Assembly (NCBI GenBank): GCA_038363925.1
Contig: JAQQWL010000001.1
Span: forward strand, 124,001-188,000
Direction of reading: 5' to 3'
Source: Apiospora phragmitis
Lineage: Eukaryota; Ascomycota; Sordariomycetes; Amphisphaeriales; Apiosporaceae
DNA length: 64,000 nt
Shown here in pieces: positions 10,097 through 22,600 of this stretch; positions within the stretch are counted from its first letter, which is position 1, and each line of letters begins with the position of its first letter. Both the position numbers and the translations under genes were made by a program. The notes beneath the pieces were generated by a model, which worked only from the letters and a program-made list of their open reading frames with translations, was not told the DNA's origin and searched no databases.

Positions 10097-11909
10097 ATGC
10101 TGATCCAACCAGAACCCTCTAGTGGCATTGCCAGCCAGGCATCTCTTTGCCTCACAAAATTTCAGCTCATCACTGATATAGCGGCACAGGACACGAAACT
10201 ATGGGTTGCAGCACCCGGTATTGAAGACCAGAATGCCCGGTTGAGAGTCTACATCAAGAACATGGGTGCGGATCGTGAAGGGAAAAGCAAAAGCTCACTA
10301 GAGTATAGACTATGGGACTCATTGAATATTCGAATTCGCGTGATGAAACTACTTGCCAGCCTCGTGGAGTTACTGGAAGATGGTGAGACATTCGGTGCGT
10401 TCGAGAGAGAATGATGAGCTAATATAGAATGTAGCAGAAAAAATCTCCGCCGAAAGCGAGACTGAGAAACTTGCAGAAATGGAAGACATTCTCAATCATA
10501 TCAGCAAGACAATAACGTGCTTGATGAGGTTGTCTATGGTCATACAGATCTCCGCTCCTCATAAGCGTTTCTTCAAGGGTTCCTTCGACACCAGGTTATA
10601 TGAGCCGGCGGATATCAAACATGTTGCTGAGAAATATAACAAGTCAGACCGGGAGCTACAAGAGAGAATGGGGAAGGCCAACTCCTACCGCCGCCAGTAT
10701 TTCAAATACCGAGAAGCTCACCATCACCGTGTAGCTCATGGTTCCGGTCCCGATACGGAAGGTCAGAGCACTGTGGCGTCTTCTATCCCGCAGGGCCTAG
10801 ACGATGATTCCCAGGTCTAGATCAGATCAAAATCATTCATGAGGATGATGCATCAGAATCGGCATCACAAACAACAGCATACGACTCCAATCAACTAGAG
10901 TTACCCCCAATCCCTGCCATGCACAAACACGGTCCCTTCGAGTGCCCTTTCTGTTACATGATCATTGCAGCAGACGGACAAAAGTCATGGGAGTAAGATA
11001 TTGGTTCCACGGGGAGTGATTACCGAACTGACAGATGACCTTCAGAAAACACTTGCTCGATGACGTCAGGCCGTATCTGTGTTTAGATGCCGAATGCCCC
11101 ATCACAGAGCAATATCAGACGCGCCGTGAATGGATAAAGCATATGCAACAAAAGCATTGGCGTACTTGGCTGTGTCCCAAAGGTTGTCACCAAAAGTTCA
11201 GTACATCGAAATGGTTTCGGTTGCATACATTGAAGTCTCACCCAGGGACATGGAGGTCCAAGGGTTGGGATCCAGACTTCGAAGATGCTTGCTCGCGACC
11301 CGTGGCTGCTTGGAGCAAAGAGCCTTGCCCTTTCTGTATTGACACTATCATTGACTCGGCAGATCACTACAAACAGCATGTCGGCGAACATCAGCTGGAT
11401 CTTGCCAGATTTGTGTTGCCGCGGGTAGAGTATGATCCAACCCAGGATGACCCAACCCAGGATGAACTGGCCCAGGAAGACCCGATCCAGAACAGTCCGA
11501 CCCAGGATACAGAAACCCCTCAAGCGCCTGTGCCTATTACCCCTGAAGTCTCATCCCATAGTTCTGTTGCCGGGCCTTCATCTGATCAGATTTCCAGACC
11601 GGAAGATAAATTAGGCAAACGTCATGGCGGTACTGGATCTCGTGGGGGGATTCATATTGGTCTTAGCACTCACAGCAAGGGCAAAAAGTCGTCCTCAAAG
11701 GCCCAGAACCATTACTTGCGCTGGAACTGTGTAAGTCCCACACCCTGATGATGATTGCAGACCAATAACCCGTACTATGATAATATGAAACTAATTGGTA
11801 ATAGTCCAAGTGCGGCTGCGGAAATAACTCGGCGGCGCTTGATATCATATGCCCGTTCTGTCGAAGGGCTCGAGGGCCAAATGATGGCACTTACCCTGTT
11901 ACGCCATGA
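10097..11909 (+). CDS. C2H2 zinc-finger protein of the fungal ankyrin/NLR-associated type
   Basis: The proposed exons are 10097-10382, 10435-10761, 10815-10992, 11046-11730 and 11805-11909. Most junctions close cleanly in frame, for example the last intron GTAAGT...ACTAAT...TAG. The 10762-10814 intron, with donor GTCAGA, is the least certain. The N-terminal part (ARLRVYIKNMGADREGKSKS then a helical stretch) matches a domain common in fungal proteins that carry these fingers. The finger region follows: ECPFCYMII, RPYLCLDAECP, CPKGCHQKF and CPFCIDTIIDSADHYKQHVGEHQLDLARFVLP. A run of five-residue DPTQD-like repeats follows (11428-11511). The C-terminus ends with a CGCG...CPFC pair. It is likely a nuclear or regulatory protein of unknown role. 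The gene is intact, unlike most neighbours. Confidence 0.72.
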
Positions 11910-13261
11910 TTTAAGGGGGAAGAAGATGTATGCATCGCTTTGACATCCACATACCCTAGAAACTTTCCTTTGGAGGCTTTATAGGGATTTTCCGAAGAAG
12001 AGAAACGAGGACTTTGAGTTGAGTTTTAACGATTAAACCCCAGCTTATAACAAGCTGGTATGTATCATTTTGATTGCAATCTATACGATCCCAACTCCGG
12101 CCCCTTTGCAGATTGTTGGTGACATGGCTTGTAGCCCTCTGGCTGTAGCATTGCATGGGTCAGAAATAACACGATGGCAATGCGTTTTCTTCTAAGTGGC
12201 TCTTCCTACATGCGTGGGGTGGTTGACTGTTCCGCTGGGATGCTATTGTCGTCACAGCCGTGCGGAGCCACCCCTTAGGATCCGGAGCCCTTCCCATCAC
12301 ACGAAGTTAGGTTGCCGGTCTCTCCAACACGCCGTGATGGTGGCGGCACCGACGACACTGAGAACAGCGGGTCTCGAAAGTCTGAGCGATCATGTGAAAA
12401 TGGTAGCGGGCGTGTGGTAAGGAAGTAACGAGGCGCTTCTGGTCGTATATACTCGCCTAGCAATCGCTAGGCATGTTAGTCCCGAGGATGGCGCTCTGAA
12501 GGCGGATGTGCTTCACACTAGCACATACCCGACAACTAACAGGCCTCATTAGATAGATATCACTAAATCACCAAGGGGATAGTCTGTATCATCTACAACT
12601 GGGAGAAAGGACATGTATTGCCTGCAGGACCTTGTGACGACTGGAGTTGATGGCACTACAGGCGGATTTCTGATGAGCATGTTAGACGACGACCGTAATT
12701 GGGACCTAACAGTTCACGTATAGAAATTGAAGAATGCGGTGTTCTCCAGGGCGCCATATTTTCCTGGGATGGGCTCTTCGAAGATCGTTGCTTCTCAAAT
12801 CGCCCTGGGCCTCCAGAATCTTGAGATTGATGCATTAGTTTATTGCAGAATAGCAGTATTCATTTACTTCCCGCCCCTCTCAGCTTATCCTGTGCAATCC
12901 CCTCTGTCCATGGTATTGTTTGCTGAAGCCCGGGTCTTTCTCTCCTCATATACATAGGTCCTTGGTGCCTGAGTGCATACCAAATCACCCTTTCTGGGCA
13001 TATGTTCACTGTATGGAGCACATAACCCCTGTTTAAGCCCTGACATGCCTCCATATCGTACTAGACCATGCTATAGCGTGCTGTCACGTTAGATAGGTTG
13101 CTCGCAGATACATACCAGCGTGGTATCAAGTTATCTTGTGTAACAGACCTAGTAGGCAGTCACGCCGAAGATATGTGCCTCCCCCTCCTTAGACAACCCC
13201 GCATTCACAGTTCGGCTTTCCGCATTACAACAGTAGAAAAGAAAGTAGGATCCGAACAGTC
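11910..13261. other. Intergenic region without a recognisable gene
   Basis: Only short unsupported frames are present. A small perfect hairpin, GCCTAGCAATCGCTAGGC at 12456-12473, lies near the middle. The last few hundred bases presumably contain the promoter of the monooxygenase gene. Confidence 0.5.
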
Positions 13262-15069
13262 ATGGACAAACCCAGCGGTGAGCCTGCCCTGTCCGTCAAT
13301 AACATCAAGACCGTCGCCATAATCGGCGCTGGGCTCAGCGGAATCGTCACTGCCGCCCACCTGCTCCGTGCCGGCATCGCTGTCACCGTCTTCGAGCGCG
13401 GCAACCAAGTGGGTGGGGTATGGATCTACAGCGAGCAGCCAGACTCGGAACCACCATTTCCAAACACCAAACCAGCACCACTATCACCCCTAATTCCAGA
13501 AGGGTCCCCCGGGGACGAGTTGCCGCAACAGACAGGGAAAACGACGGGCCGGATAGTACCAAGCCTCGAGGCGGCAGCTCGTGCTTTCGCCCCCCGGGTC
13601 CCGCCTACACCAACATGAAGAGCCGCGGTAGCGAGAAGACCATGCGCACCACCCTTCAGGAATGGCCAGAGGGGACCAAGGCGCCCATCAACACGGAGGA
13701 CGTAGTGGCGTATATACGGGACATCGCGGACGCCCATCAAGTCCGAGACAAGATCCGCTTCCGTACCCGCGTAGATGTGGTGTCATCACAGAAGAGCGGC
13801 GACGGGTAAGTTGGCGCGTTCAGACTTCGAGACTGGTCACCGGCACGGCGGCATTGAGCAGCTACGCCCAGGAAGAGCGCGAGGCCGCACAGGACTTCGA
13901 CGCCGTCGTCGTCGCGACCGGCCGGTACGGTAGCCCACGCGTGCCCGATATACCAAGGCTGGCGCAGTGGAAGGCCCGGTTCCCGAGCCGGATCCAACAC
14001 ACTAAGCAGGTACGATTTCCAGGGTTCTTTCCTTTCATATCCCATATTGCTCGGTAGGGTTCAGTATCTAGCTCGTGGTAGAGTTGCGCAATTGCGCCTC
14101 TTGGTTTTGATTGGGCAATTACTAACGCTGAGAGGTGAATAGTACCGGACCCCCGAACCCTACCGCGGCAAGACAGTGTTGCTCATCGGCGCCTCCGTAT
14201 CCGCTCTGGAGGTCGCGAACGAGCTGGTCGGCGGCGGCGGGGCGGCCAAGGTCTACCTCAGCGCCAGGCCATCTGGGATCGACTGCCGAGATGCGGTGAG
14301 TGGCGGCGACGAAAATACAAGGGAGAAAGTGGCGATGGTGGCCGAGTTCGCCTCCTTGACCAAAGATGAGCTGGGCGGTAGTGCACCGTCCATGCTCTTG
14401 AACGACGACTGCCCTATCCCAGCTCAGGTCGTACTCCAGGACAAGCGCGTCTTAGATGATATACATCATGTCCTATTCGGCACGGGCTACCTCACTAGCT
14501 TCCCCTTTCTAGGGCCGATCCTCGAACAACCATCTATGGAGCCCCGAAACGCCAATGAGACCGTAATTATCACGGCCGACGCGACAATGGTCCATAACCT
14601 CCATGAGGATATTTTTTATATCCCTAACCCGTCGTTAGCGTTTATCGGCGTTACGCACTTCGCGTCGACTTTTTCGTTGCACGATCTCCAGGCGCAGGTC
14701 CTAGCCGCCGTGTGGACGGGCCGGGCGCGTCTCCCGTCTACCGTGGCGATGCGGGCGGAGCAGACGCGGCGAAAACGCCAGCTGCAGGTGCCAGGGCCAG
14801 AGATGGCTCTAAACGGAATCTACCTGCTGGACGACTTCGTGGTCAGGAGACTGTTGGAATGGGTGAACCGGGACCTAGCGGAGGGCGGGTTTGACCCTAT
14901 CTCGGGGCCGGATGCCGAGTGGTGGACCGCCTTCCGGGCTGAAAGTGAGAGGGCTCGGTCGGTTATGGGGCCGCTGCAGGATAGGTTTCTACGAAGCTAC
15001 GGGGCAAGTTGGGAGCTGTTGCCGTCACTAGTGCGGTACGCTGGAAAAGGTACGAAGTCTTCGAGTTAG
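13262..15069 (+). CDS. FMO-like flavin-dependent monooxygenase, frame broken
   Basis: The product starts with an FAD Rossmann motif, VAIIGAGLSGIVTAAHLL, then FERGNQVGGVWIY. Next come the family segment PPGPAYTNMKS...MRTTLQEWPEGT, the ATG-motif VVVATGRYGSPRVP, FPSRIQHTKQ-YRTPEPYRGK with the NADPH-binding VLLIGASVSALEVANEL, GTGYLTSFPFL and LAFIGVTH. These mark the flavin-containing monooxygenase family, which oxidises N or S atoms using NADPH and O2. An intron lies between HTKQ and YRTPEP (GTACGA near 14010 to GAATAG before 14144). The frame changes at the C6 run 13590-13595, where one more C restores FAPPGPAY. It breaks again at about 13804-13815, where GGGTAAGTTGG interrupts GDGKWRVQ-like sequence. 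It is either a pseudogene or affected by consensus errors. The substrate is unknown. Confidence 0.75.
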
Positions 15070-17174
15070 GTGGGAAGTCTGAGGGTACTCAAGCAACTAC
15101 TATGGCTACCAAAATTTGCGAAGAAGAAATATGAGAATGCAATGAAATTACACCATGTAGTTAATGATGTTGACGCAAAAGGGGTTATGGGTTGATTTCA
15201 AGAGAGGAAGCCACATTGGATCATGATTACCTGACGAAGAAGTGTCTTGCATACTTTGATAATTTTTGGGCCACTGCAATCATTCTAATGACACTGGTGA
15301 TAAAGGTTCTATAATAAAGATAGTGTGAAAAGGGCATCGGACCTGTAGCATGGAAGTAACCATGGCAACCCAAAATGGCCCATCCTCTAAGAGAGTCAGG
15401 GAAACAATCACGAAGTCATGACATTACACGCCAGGCGGTCTACTGGATTCGCACACATACCAATCGTGCTTCAACTCCGAGGTATATTGGAAAGGGCGCC
15501 GACTGCACCGTATTTTGATATTGTATGCGCCGTGTGGCGAAAGGGAAGCCGGTCAATATTCTGGCGCCTGGATTAGGGTTTTACGCGGTAACGCAACTGA
15601 AGGTGGAGACGACGGCGGGGGCCCTGGGCAGAGTTCTCTTTTCTTCTTAACAGTCTATCACCCTGAAATCGGTTTGTCCGGAGCTAGGGTTTAATGGCTG
15701 GAAGAGCCTGACACCACTGTCGGGTCTGGTGCGCCCCTGACGTCCCTTGAAAATCCACCGGAGGGAATAATTCTCCAGCTAGGTCGTACTCATAACCGCA
15801 GCAGGTCTCCAAGGTGAATAGCCTCTGGTTGATAAAAACAATGTAGATAAGGGAAGTCGGCAAAATAGATCCGTAACTTCGGGAACAGGAGGTGGGTGGA
15901 TTCGGGTATAAGGTTGGGAACAAAGGCAATTAATCTAGGAGCGACACGGAGACGACCCTTGCGACACGCCCTTCTCCAATGCGGCACATTCATATGCCGG
16001 TCCGCATAACCCATCCAGCCTTTTGAGTCGACGTATCTTTGGTGTCGAGCGCACAAAGCCACATGGCCGACTGACAGCAACGTTTGCCATCCAACGCCGT
16101 GAGGTGCCTCTTTCATTCGGGGGATTGACGGACGCCCTACGAAGAATTGAAGAGGAATTGGGGCGGATGACCAGCGTCGGAAAATGTTTTTGCGTTCAAA
16201 GAGGGAGAGATTGTGGAGTTTGAATCAGTGAAGAAAATATGATGGTAGAAGAAACTGCCATGGATATGTTTGGTAAAGAAGGGCGAAGCATTTGTGTCAC
16301 TCAAAGATGCGATCAGAGACAAATATAGATAGATATGATTTGATTTCACTTGTTTGCTTGTACCAAAATGTACATACATCTTCATGTGCTCAACAACCCT
16401 GGTTGCGCACATGAGCGGAGCACGGGCACTCGGAAGAGTGACCGTGGCCTGGTTGGGGGTATAAAATGAACCGTGTTCGCCGCTTCCCCTGCCATGGGAA
16501 AGTAAAAAGAGAAGAAAATCAAAATCAAAACCAGTATGACAGAACACAAAATGGTATCTCCTACAAAAAGCACAATTGTTTCCCGGCCATAATTCCCATT
16601 GCGTCAAGCAGGCCTCCGAAGAATAGACCCGGCCGCGACGAACCCTTTTTGATTGACCGACCGTCCGTCCAAGCCCTGCCGGAGAGTATCTCTATGTTAT
16701 TAGCGCATCATCCCAGATGCTAGAAAAGAAAAGTTGGCGTCACCCGTCTCGGGTGGCGCTTCGAAGATGGGTGCAGTGATCAAGTAGTGCTTGATTTGCA
16801 TCGGCTCGGGATAGTGTGAGTCGACAAGCTAGGCAAATGGCGAGCTTCGTGCTCTGGTCTAGAGCAATATCGATGTATAACAGCCCCGAGCTTAGCGTTC
16901 GGCGACGATGATCCCAGCAATTGACAGCAACTTTTCAACTTTTTTTTGTGGTTTTCTTCGTATGAAACAGAGAAGGAAAATCTGGAAAAGAGCGAATAAG
17001 GTTGGTGTTTGATAGATGTAAGGAAATGAAAGTGAGTGTGTAGAGACCCTTTTCATGTTAGGGTGTCACGTTGGAGTTGGTTGTGTTTTCTTGCTGCTGT
17101 CTGCTGGGGTAAATCGGTGCCGATAGCTTCGGCGTCGTTGGTGCTGTTAAACCGACTCAAACTTCTTATTCGCC
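15070..17174. other. Intergenic region without a recognisable gene
   Basis: Several overlapping short frames occur on both strands (for example 15790-16607, minus), but none shows domain-like sequence or codon structure. The right part is probably the 3' region of the gene ending at 17175. No RNA gene was recognised. Confidence 0.5.
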
Positions 17175-19689
17175 TCATTGAGTGGCGGGCTCGTAGCTAC
17201 TCCTCCTCCGCTCGCCAGAGGGGCGGGGAGAAATCTTGAGCAGCTTTGCGCTACCGCGGCTGAAATTGCGTAGGTGGTCGCTGACCTTGACACTTGTGGC
17301 TCGTTGAGGGACGCCCGGGTTCTCGCCCTCGGACATCTCGTCATCGCTCGGTTGCTCAACACTGACGTGCTTCTCATCATCTTCGTATGTTTGGAGGAGC
17401 CCTTCTCGGCTCCGCATGGTATCGCGATGGTGCATCACTGTCGGGGTGTGCTTGACATTCCCCCACTTGGGTGACTGATCCAATTCGTCGTTCTCATCGT
17501 CGCTACTTGGCAGAGCATCGCCAGTGGACTGGCGGCGGAGTTTGTCATCCACCACCGTCTTCAGAAACTCGTCGTCAGCAATCGAGTGTTGATCGATTTC
17601 GTGTTCCTCGGAGTTGCGCGACGGAGAGCCAACGGGGTAGCTTGTTAGAGATGCCTGCATGCCGGATGAGGTGCGCTTGCGGTCACCCATCCGCCCTCCG
17701 GACAGCCAGGAGCCTTCCGAATCGATAGACGCTAGGGACATAGACTGGGGAGGTGGTGATGTCATGATCTCGTCTCTGTGCATCGAGAGTGGTGTTGCAC
17801 GATGACCAGATGTGGGCGTGTCGTAACGCATCACCACATCGTCGGGAATCACAGGCAAGGGTTCTGTCAGCATGACTTCAGCCTCGGGAGAAGCGACGCG
17901 GGAGTCCGGGGGAGACATCGGTAACTCGGGAAGGTCCTCACGGAAACGTGACATTGTTCGTTTGGGTACTTTGGAACTCAACTGTCGTGGCATATAGTTG
18001 ATGGGCGGAGGGGGCTGATGAGTCGACATGGAGTCCCGAGATGTGTTGGAGAATGACGAAGGCCCAGAATCACGCTTGTTACGTCTTCCCCACTTGAAGA
18101 AAGACCAAGGCTTTGAGGATGAGCCACCGTCCGAGGTCTGTCCTCCAGATTCAGACTCTTCCGATCTTGAAGCGATTCGCATCGATGAAGGTGTTGATGC
18201 CTTTTCGGCCATCTCAGACTTCTCGTGGACCTCTTTAGGTGATGTTGAGCGTTGTTTCTTGGGTCGGATGAGACCCATCAGTCTGGGGCTGGGCGACCGT
18301 GAAGCTCGGGTTTCCGTCTCATTCGCAGGTTCCGTTTGCTTCGGTTGAGGTGCCGCCGCAGGCATAACTGGGGAGAGGGGTATGCTGTCAACCCTATGGA
18401 AGTTTTCCAACGGACTAGGTGATCGTCGATTGCCCTGTGGCTCCTTGGCCGGTCGGGCTGGCTCCTTCTCCCGTTTGCTAGGAGAGTCTTCCGACCGCCT
18501 CTGTCTTGACGAGGTGACCACAGCAGATGTGGTATCGATGCCAAGACCCACGGTATCACGCCCCAATACTCCCCTTTCTAGATTTTGAGGAGGTGGTGTG
18601 CCGTTTCTTGCGGCTTCTGCTTCTTCGGCCCGCTGTCGCTCTGATTTCCTTGCTAATCGTTTCTCGACTCTTTCTCGTTCTCGCTCTGTTTTCCGTTCCC
18701 TCCTCCTCTTATCCCTCTCCATAAGCTCGCGTAGATCAGAAGCGTCGAGGTCATCGGCAAGGTCGTCGACTCTCTTGTGGGCTTTCAAGGTTGACTCGGG
18801 TATCGGACCCCTTTCGGCCAGCTTCCTCTTCTGGGACATGGACCGCAGCGGGCCCGAACCGGACGAGGCGCCATAGAGAGGGTTGGATGAGTATCGTAGT
18901 GTCGGGCGGGGTGCCAGTGCATCCAAGGAGGACAGCTTCCAGGCGATTTGGTCCGATTCGTTTGACAAGGCCGAGTTGATCGACTCTGGCCCGGGCAGAG
19001 AAATATCGGAGTCACGCTGGTCCCAAGGTCGGGCGGGCCCCGTACGAGCTCGCTTGCTATCCCTCTTCATCGGCCTACCCGAAGTCCGGCTGTCGGTAGC
19101 AGGGCGAACAGGCGGTTGTTGTAACTGGCTCATGGCCTTCACTTCAGCTTCGCGGTCATGTTCTTCTTTCCTTCGTTTGCTGGATTTGTGGCGTGGAAGA
19201 TGTTGGGCGCTGCGTTTACTGCGGGAGTTGTTGTGGTGGAGTGTGGGAACTCGGTCCCTGAAATCCATTCCAGGGTTCTGTGAGTCCAAAGGGTGGCCGG
19301 TGATGTGGTTGGATGGGCCCTGTTCCCTGCAATTATCATGGTCGCTAAGTGTCGTGGCGGACTTTGGAATAGCGGGCACGGGTGGGGACTGGGTCGTGCT
19401 GGCTTGGACGAGCCCGCGCGACACGAATTGAGTCCCGACGGCCCGGCGAAAAACTATAGGTGCGGCCCCGCCACTGGTGTTGGTCAGGCAGATCACCCCG
19501 TTGCTGACGTTGCCGCTTACTAGCTCTGCGCCCGGCGGAATCCAGTGAAGATGTCGCTGCATCGACGGGATCTGAGGAGGTGGCGGGTTCGGTTGCTGCT
19601 CGGGGAGGGCCTGGTGCATCGGCCGTCTGCCGCTCATTGCCCGCGAGTCGTTTGCGCGACCCTTTGCGGCGGAATGGCCAGATGGCCAT
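17175..19689 (-). CDS. Conserved fungal basic, Ser/Pro-rich protein (function unknown)
   Basis: The start ATG at 19689 opens with MAIWPFRRKGSRKR, followed by RGRTYSFSPGRRDSIRV; such an N-terminus recurs in uncharacterised ascomycete proteins. At the G4 run 19384-19387 the frame shifts by one base, and deleting one base gives DPVPPVPAIPKSATT. The remaining roughly 750 residues are one open frame: Arg/Lys/Ser-rich, with a strongly charged putative coiled coil (LRELMERDKRRRERKTERER), an LFG-like SSKPWSFFKWGRRNKRDS stretch and an acidic/Ser region near the end (SSDDENDELDQSPKWGN). No enzyme motif, signal peptide or membrane segment is visible. It is likely a disordered phosphoprotein. An alternative start in the long frame at 19637 is possible but would lose the conserved N-terminus. 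Confidence 0.7.
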
Positions 19690-22600
19690 TATGCCCTGTA
19701 TTGATGTGCAGGCTTTTTATGCAGGTGTGTCGCAGGAGGCGGCGCCTAGCAATGCAAAGTCGTTGCCCTACAAGGGTGTTGGTTGTTGTGCGTGATGCTT
19801 GTAGAGGGTGGTGTAGGTATTAACATTATCGCCATTTGAGGTCGTCGGGTTGAGTAATTCAATCCAAGAAAGCAGAATTGTCGTCGATTCGACCTGTGGG
19901 TGCCGTACGAACGAACACGGTTATTGATGTTGGCCGACTTTTGCTGTGAGATGTTGCCGCTGCTGCAGTGTCGAAAACGAAAGAGCCTCGAAAAGAAGGT
20001 TACTTTAGGCAATGGAAGTGCAGTTGCACAGCATTTGGACGGTCGTGTTTGCGCAACTGTTGAACAGGACCTGGAAATTGATTGAGCGAGCGAGCCAAGA
20101 CGAGAGCGAAATGCCGCCTGTTGTCGCCAAAGGCTAATAGCAGGTTAGAGCGGTAGATGCAGATCGACCGTGTTGAAACGCGCGGGCTTTACGTCGGCCA
20201 GGAAAATATCGAACTTTAACAGATTGGAGCAAATTGGAATTGGCGTCTTTGCATGGCAATGCTCCCCGTCGCGTTGTGTATTGTGTGTTGTCTAGTATTG
20301 ATGCGGAATCCAGCGCAGCAGGTTGGCAATCGAGATTTGCGTGCGTTCTGGAATGACTAGGTTTCACTCGATTCTTCGCTCAATGCCGGATGGGGTGGGG
20401 GATGGAGGATACAATCATAGGGGGAGGGAAGGTCGAGGCAGAAATGGTCTTGGTCCGGGGGGTCTCGACTGCTAAAAGAGAGGAGCATGAATAACAGGAA
20501 CAGGAACTGATGAACTGCGAACGGGGTAGACCAGGGAAGACGGAGGGGTGATACATATGTGATGAGGGCGGGTGGTGGTAGCGGTTGGATGGGTATTTGC
20601 CCCGGCTGTGGGAGATGGATGCTTGTTCTATGGCGATGCCTTCTCTCCTCTCGGTGGCGTGGACGTGGCCAACAGGGAATGCTGCTATTCTTGACTTAGA
20701 ATTCCCACAAGGCACAAGGAAGAAGAAATACCACACTGCTTCTTCTTACTCGCCTGCCGTCAAGTCCAAGACCCCTACGCACTACAGTCGGCAGGTCAGC
20801 TTCAAGTGCCCCTGGATTCACGGCCATACAGTACAGGTGCTGTAGGTAGAGGGGGGCAAGAGGGCTGGCTGGCTGTCCCAATTCGCATCCCGCTTCTTGT
20901 TCTGCTTTTTCCCAAGTTCATGTTGCAATTGACTTTGATGTATCTGTACAAATTATAAAGTCAGGAGGCAGGTACCAAGGCCAAAGAACCCACCTGTTCC
21001 CTGCTCGCACGCTCAAGCGGTCTTGTTACGCATCGGTACCTACAGGGCTCCAGGGCTGGAGACTGGACGGTGCCAATCGTAGCGGGGGCGTTGGAAATCT
21101 CGTTTCTGTTACCGCTAAAACGCCCAAGTACCTCGAACTTCCATCAATGTCCATGGCCCATGCTGCAAGCTGCCAACAGCTCTCGTACATAGCTGTGAAT
21201 AGGTACATCCATCCCAACGGGCATAAGAGGCAAAAAACATTCGTACAGCATGTTACGTGTTGGCCCCCAGGCTAAGAGAGAAGAACAGTCGTGATCCAAC
21301 GTAACACCTCAAAAAGGCCCTGAGAAACTCGAAGCCGAACTGGCTGCGCTTGCGATACCCTATTTTGAACCTTACCTTTGTGTATGTGTATCGTCTACGG
21401 AGTACATACATACTGGCAGGCGCTAGTCCACGGTGACTCGAAATCAATCCTGCCTATCCGTCCGTACCTAATGCAAATGGGGTTCCTATTCTGAGCTCCT
21501 CCTGCGACAGATTCGGCGAACCTGCTGTTGTTGTGGCCACACAATGGGACCATCCTTGTTACGGTACAGTAAGTATCTCGGATGCTGGTAGGTAACTACA
21601 TAACCTTGGGCTCGCACCCTCTTACTATCTAACCCGACCAGAACCCGACCTCATCAGTCTGAGAGTGTGTCGGTGATGTCAATGTAGGTAACAGATAGAG
21701 GTAACGGTACGTCGATTTTCCCACGATACAAGTTACAACCCCTGCACGCACCAGTTGACAGGGGCTCGTCGGCCTCTAGTACCAGTGACCCCTGGATAAA
21801 CCTCTCGATGCAGATCGTATTCAGAATCGGCTAAGCGGCCAGGGTTGAGGGGCGTGGCTAGGTGGTGACTTAGTGCCCTCTCGTTTGTGACAGAGAGAGC
21901 AAGCGACGAAATAGGCCTTGTTACTGTCCTCGATAGCACACAACCAGTATGCTGCCACGACGCTGGCTCATACTATGCTTCCTACTATGCTTCATACTAT
22001 GTTGTGTTATTGTTGTCCGATATATCACGCTTTGATGCCTCGGAATCAGATACAGCATAGCCCATCAGTCGTGGCAGAAGTCGTGGAGGGTGCCTAGACT
22101 GGAATATACCGTGACAAGTTTCCCCGAGCCCCTTCGGCGGCCTGCCGTCCCAAGGCCCCCGGCCAGTGCCACCGCCACGAGTGTTGGGAGTGCATCCTCA
22201 AGTCAGAAACCCCGATGGCTTGCAGTGGCCGTCCAGGTTAGATCGTATTTCAACAAAGCCTGGCTTTCTGTTGGCTGTGTTTAGTAACCTGGAATCCAAC
22301 AGTGCTTTAACGCATGACTTTCCCCTGCTTTTGAGGCTATTCTGCAGCTATCCCGCTGGAAACAATCTCCCTAATGTTAAAAAAGTACTCACCATAGACA
22401 GCCACATTTGGGGACGGACACGTATTGTAAAATGATCTTTCGGTTCTGCTGAAAGAAAATGAAAATACTCCCATTCAGTTACGGGGGATCGCAGGTCAAC
22501 CGGAAAGGCGCATATCTCATTTCACATACTCCATCTAGATCGGGGTTGCTCGCATTTGGACGTTTGGCGAAAACGTGGCGAGCGCTCGATTACTCCCGTA

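Noticed and set aside
10762..10814. Reading the C2H2 gene straight through 10762-10820 without an intron
   Set aside because: It hits a stop at 10818-10820, while an intron here allows the downstream ECPFCY finger frame to continue; the exact splice sites remain uncertain.
20380..20736. 118-codon minus-strand frame upstream of the Ser/Pro-rich gene
   Set aside because: Low-complexity composition with no recognisable features; more likely leader or promoter sequence.
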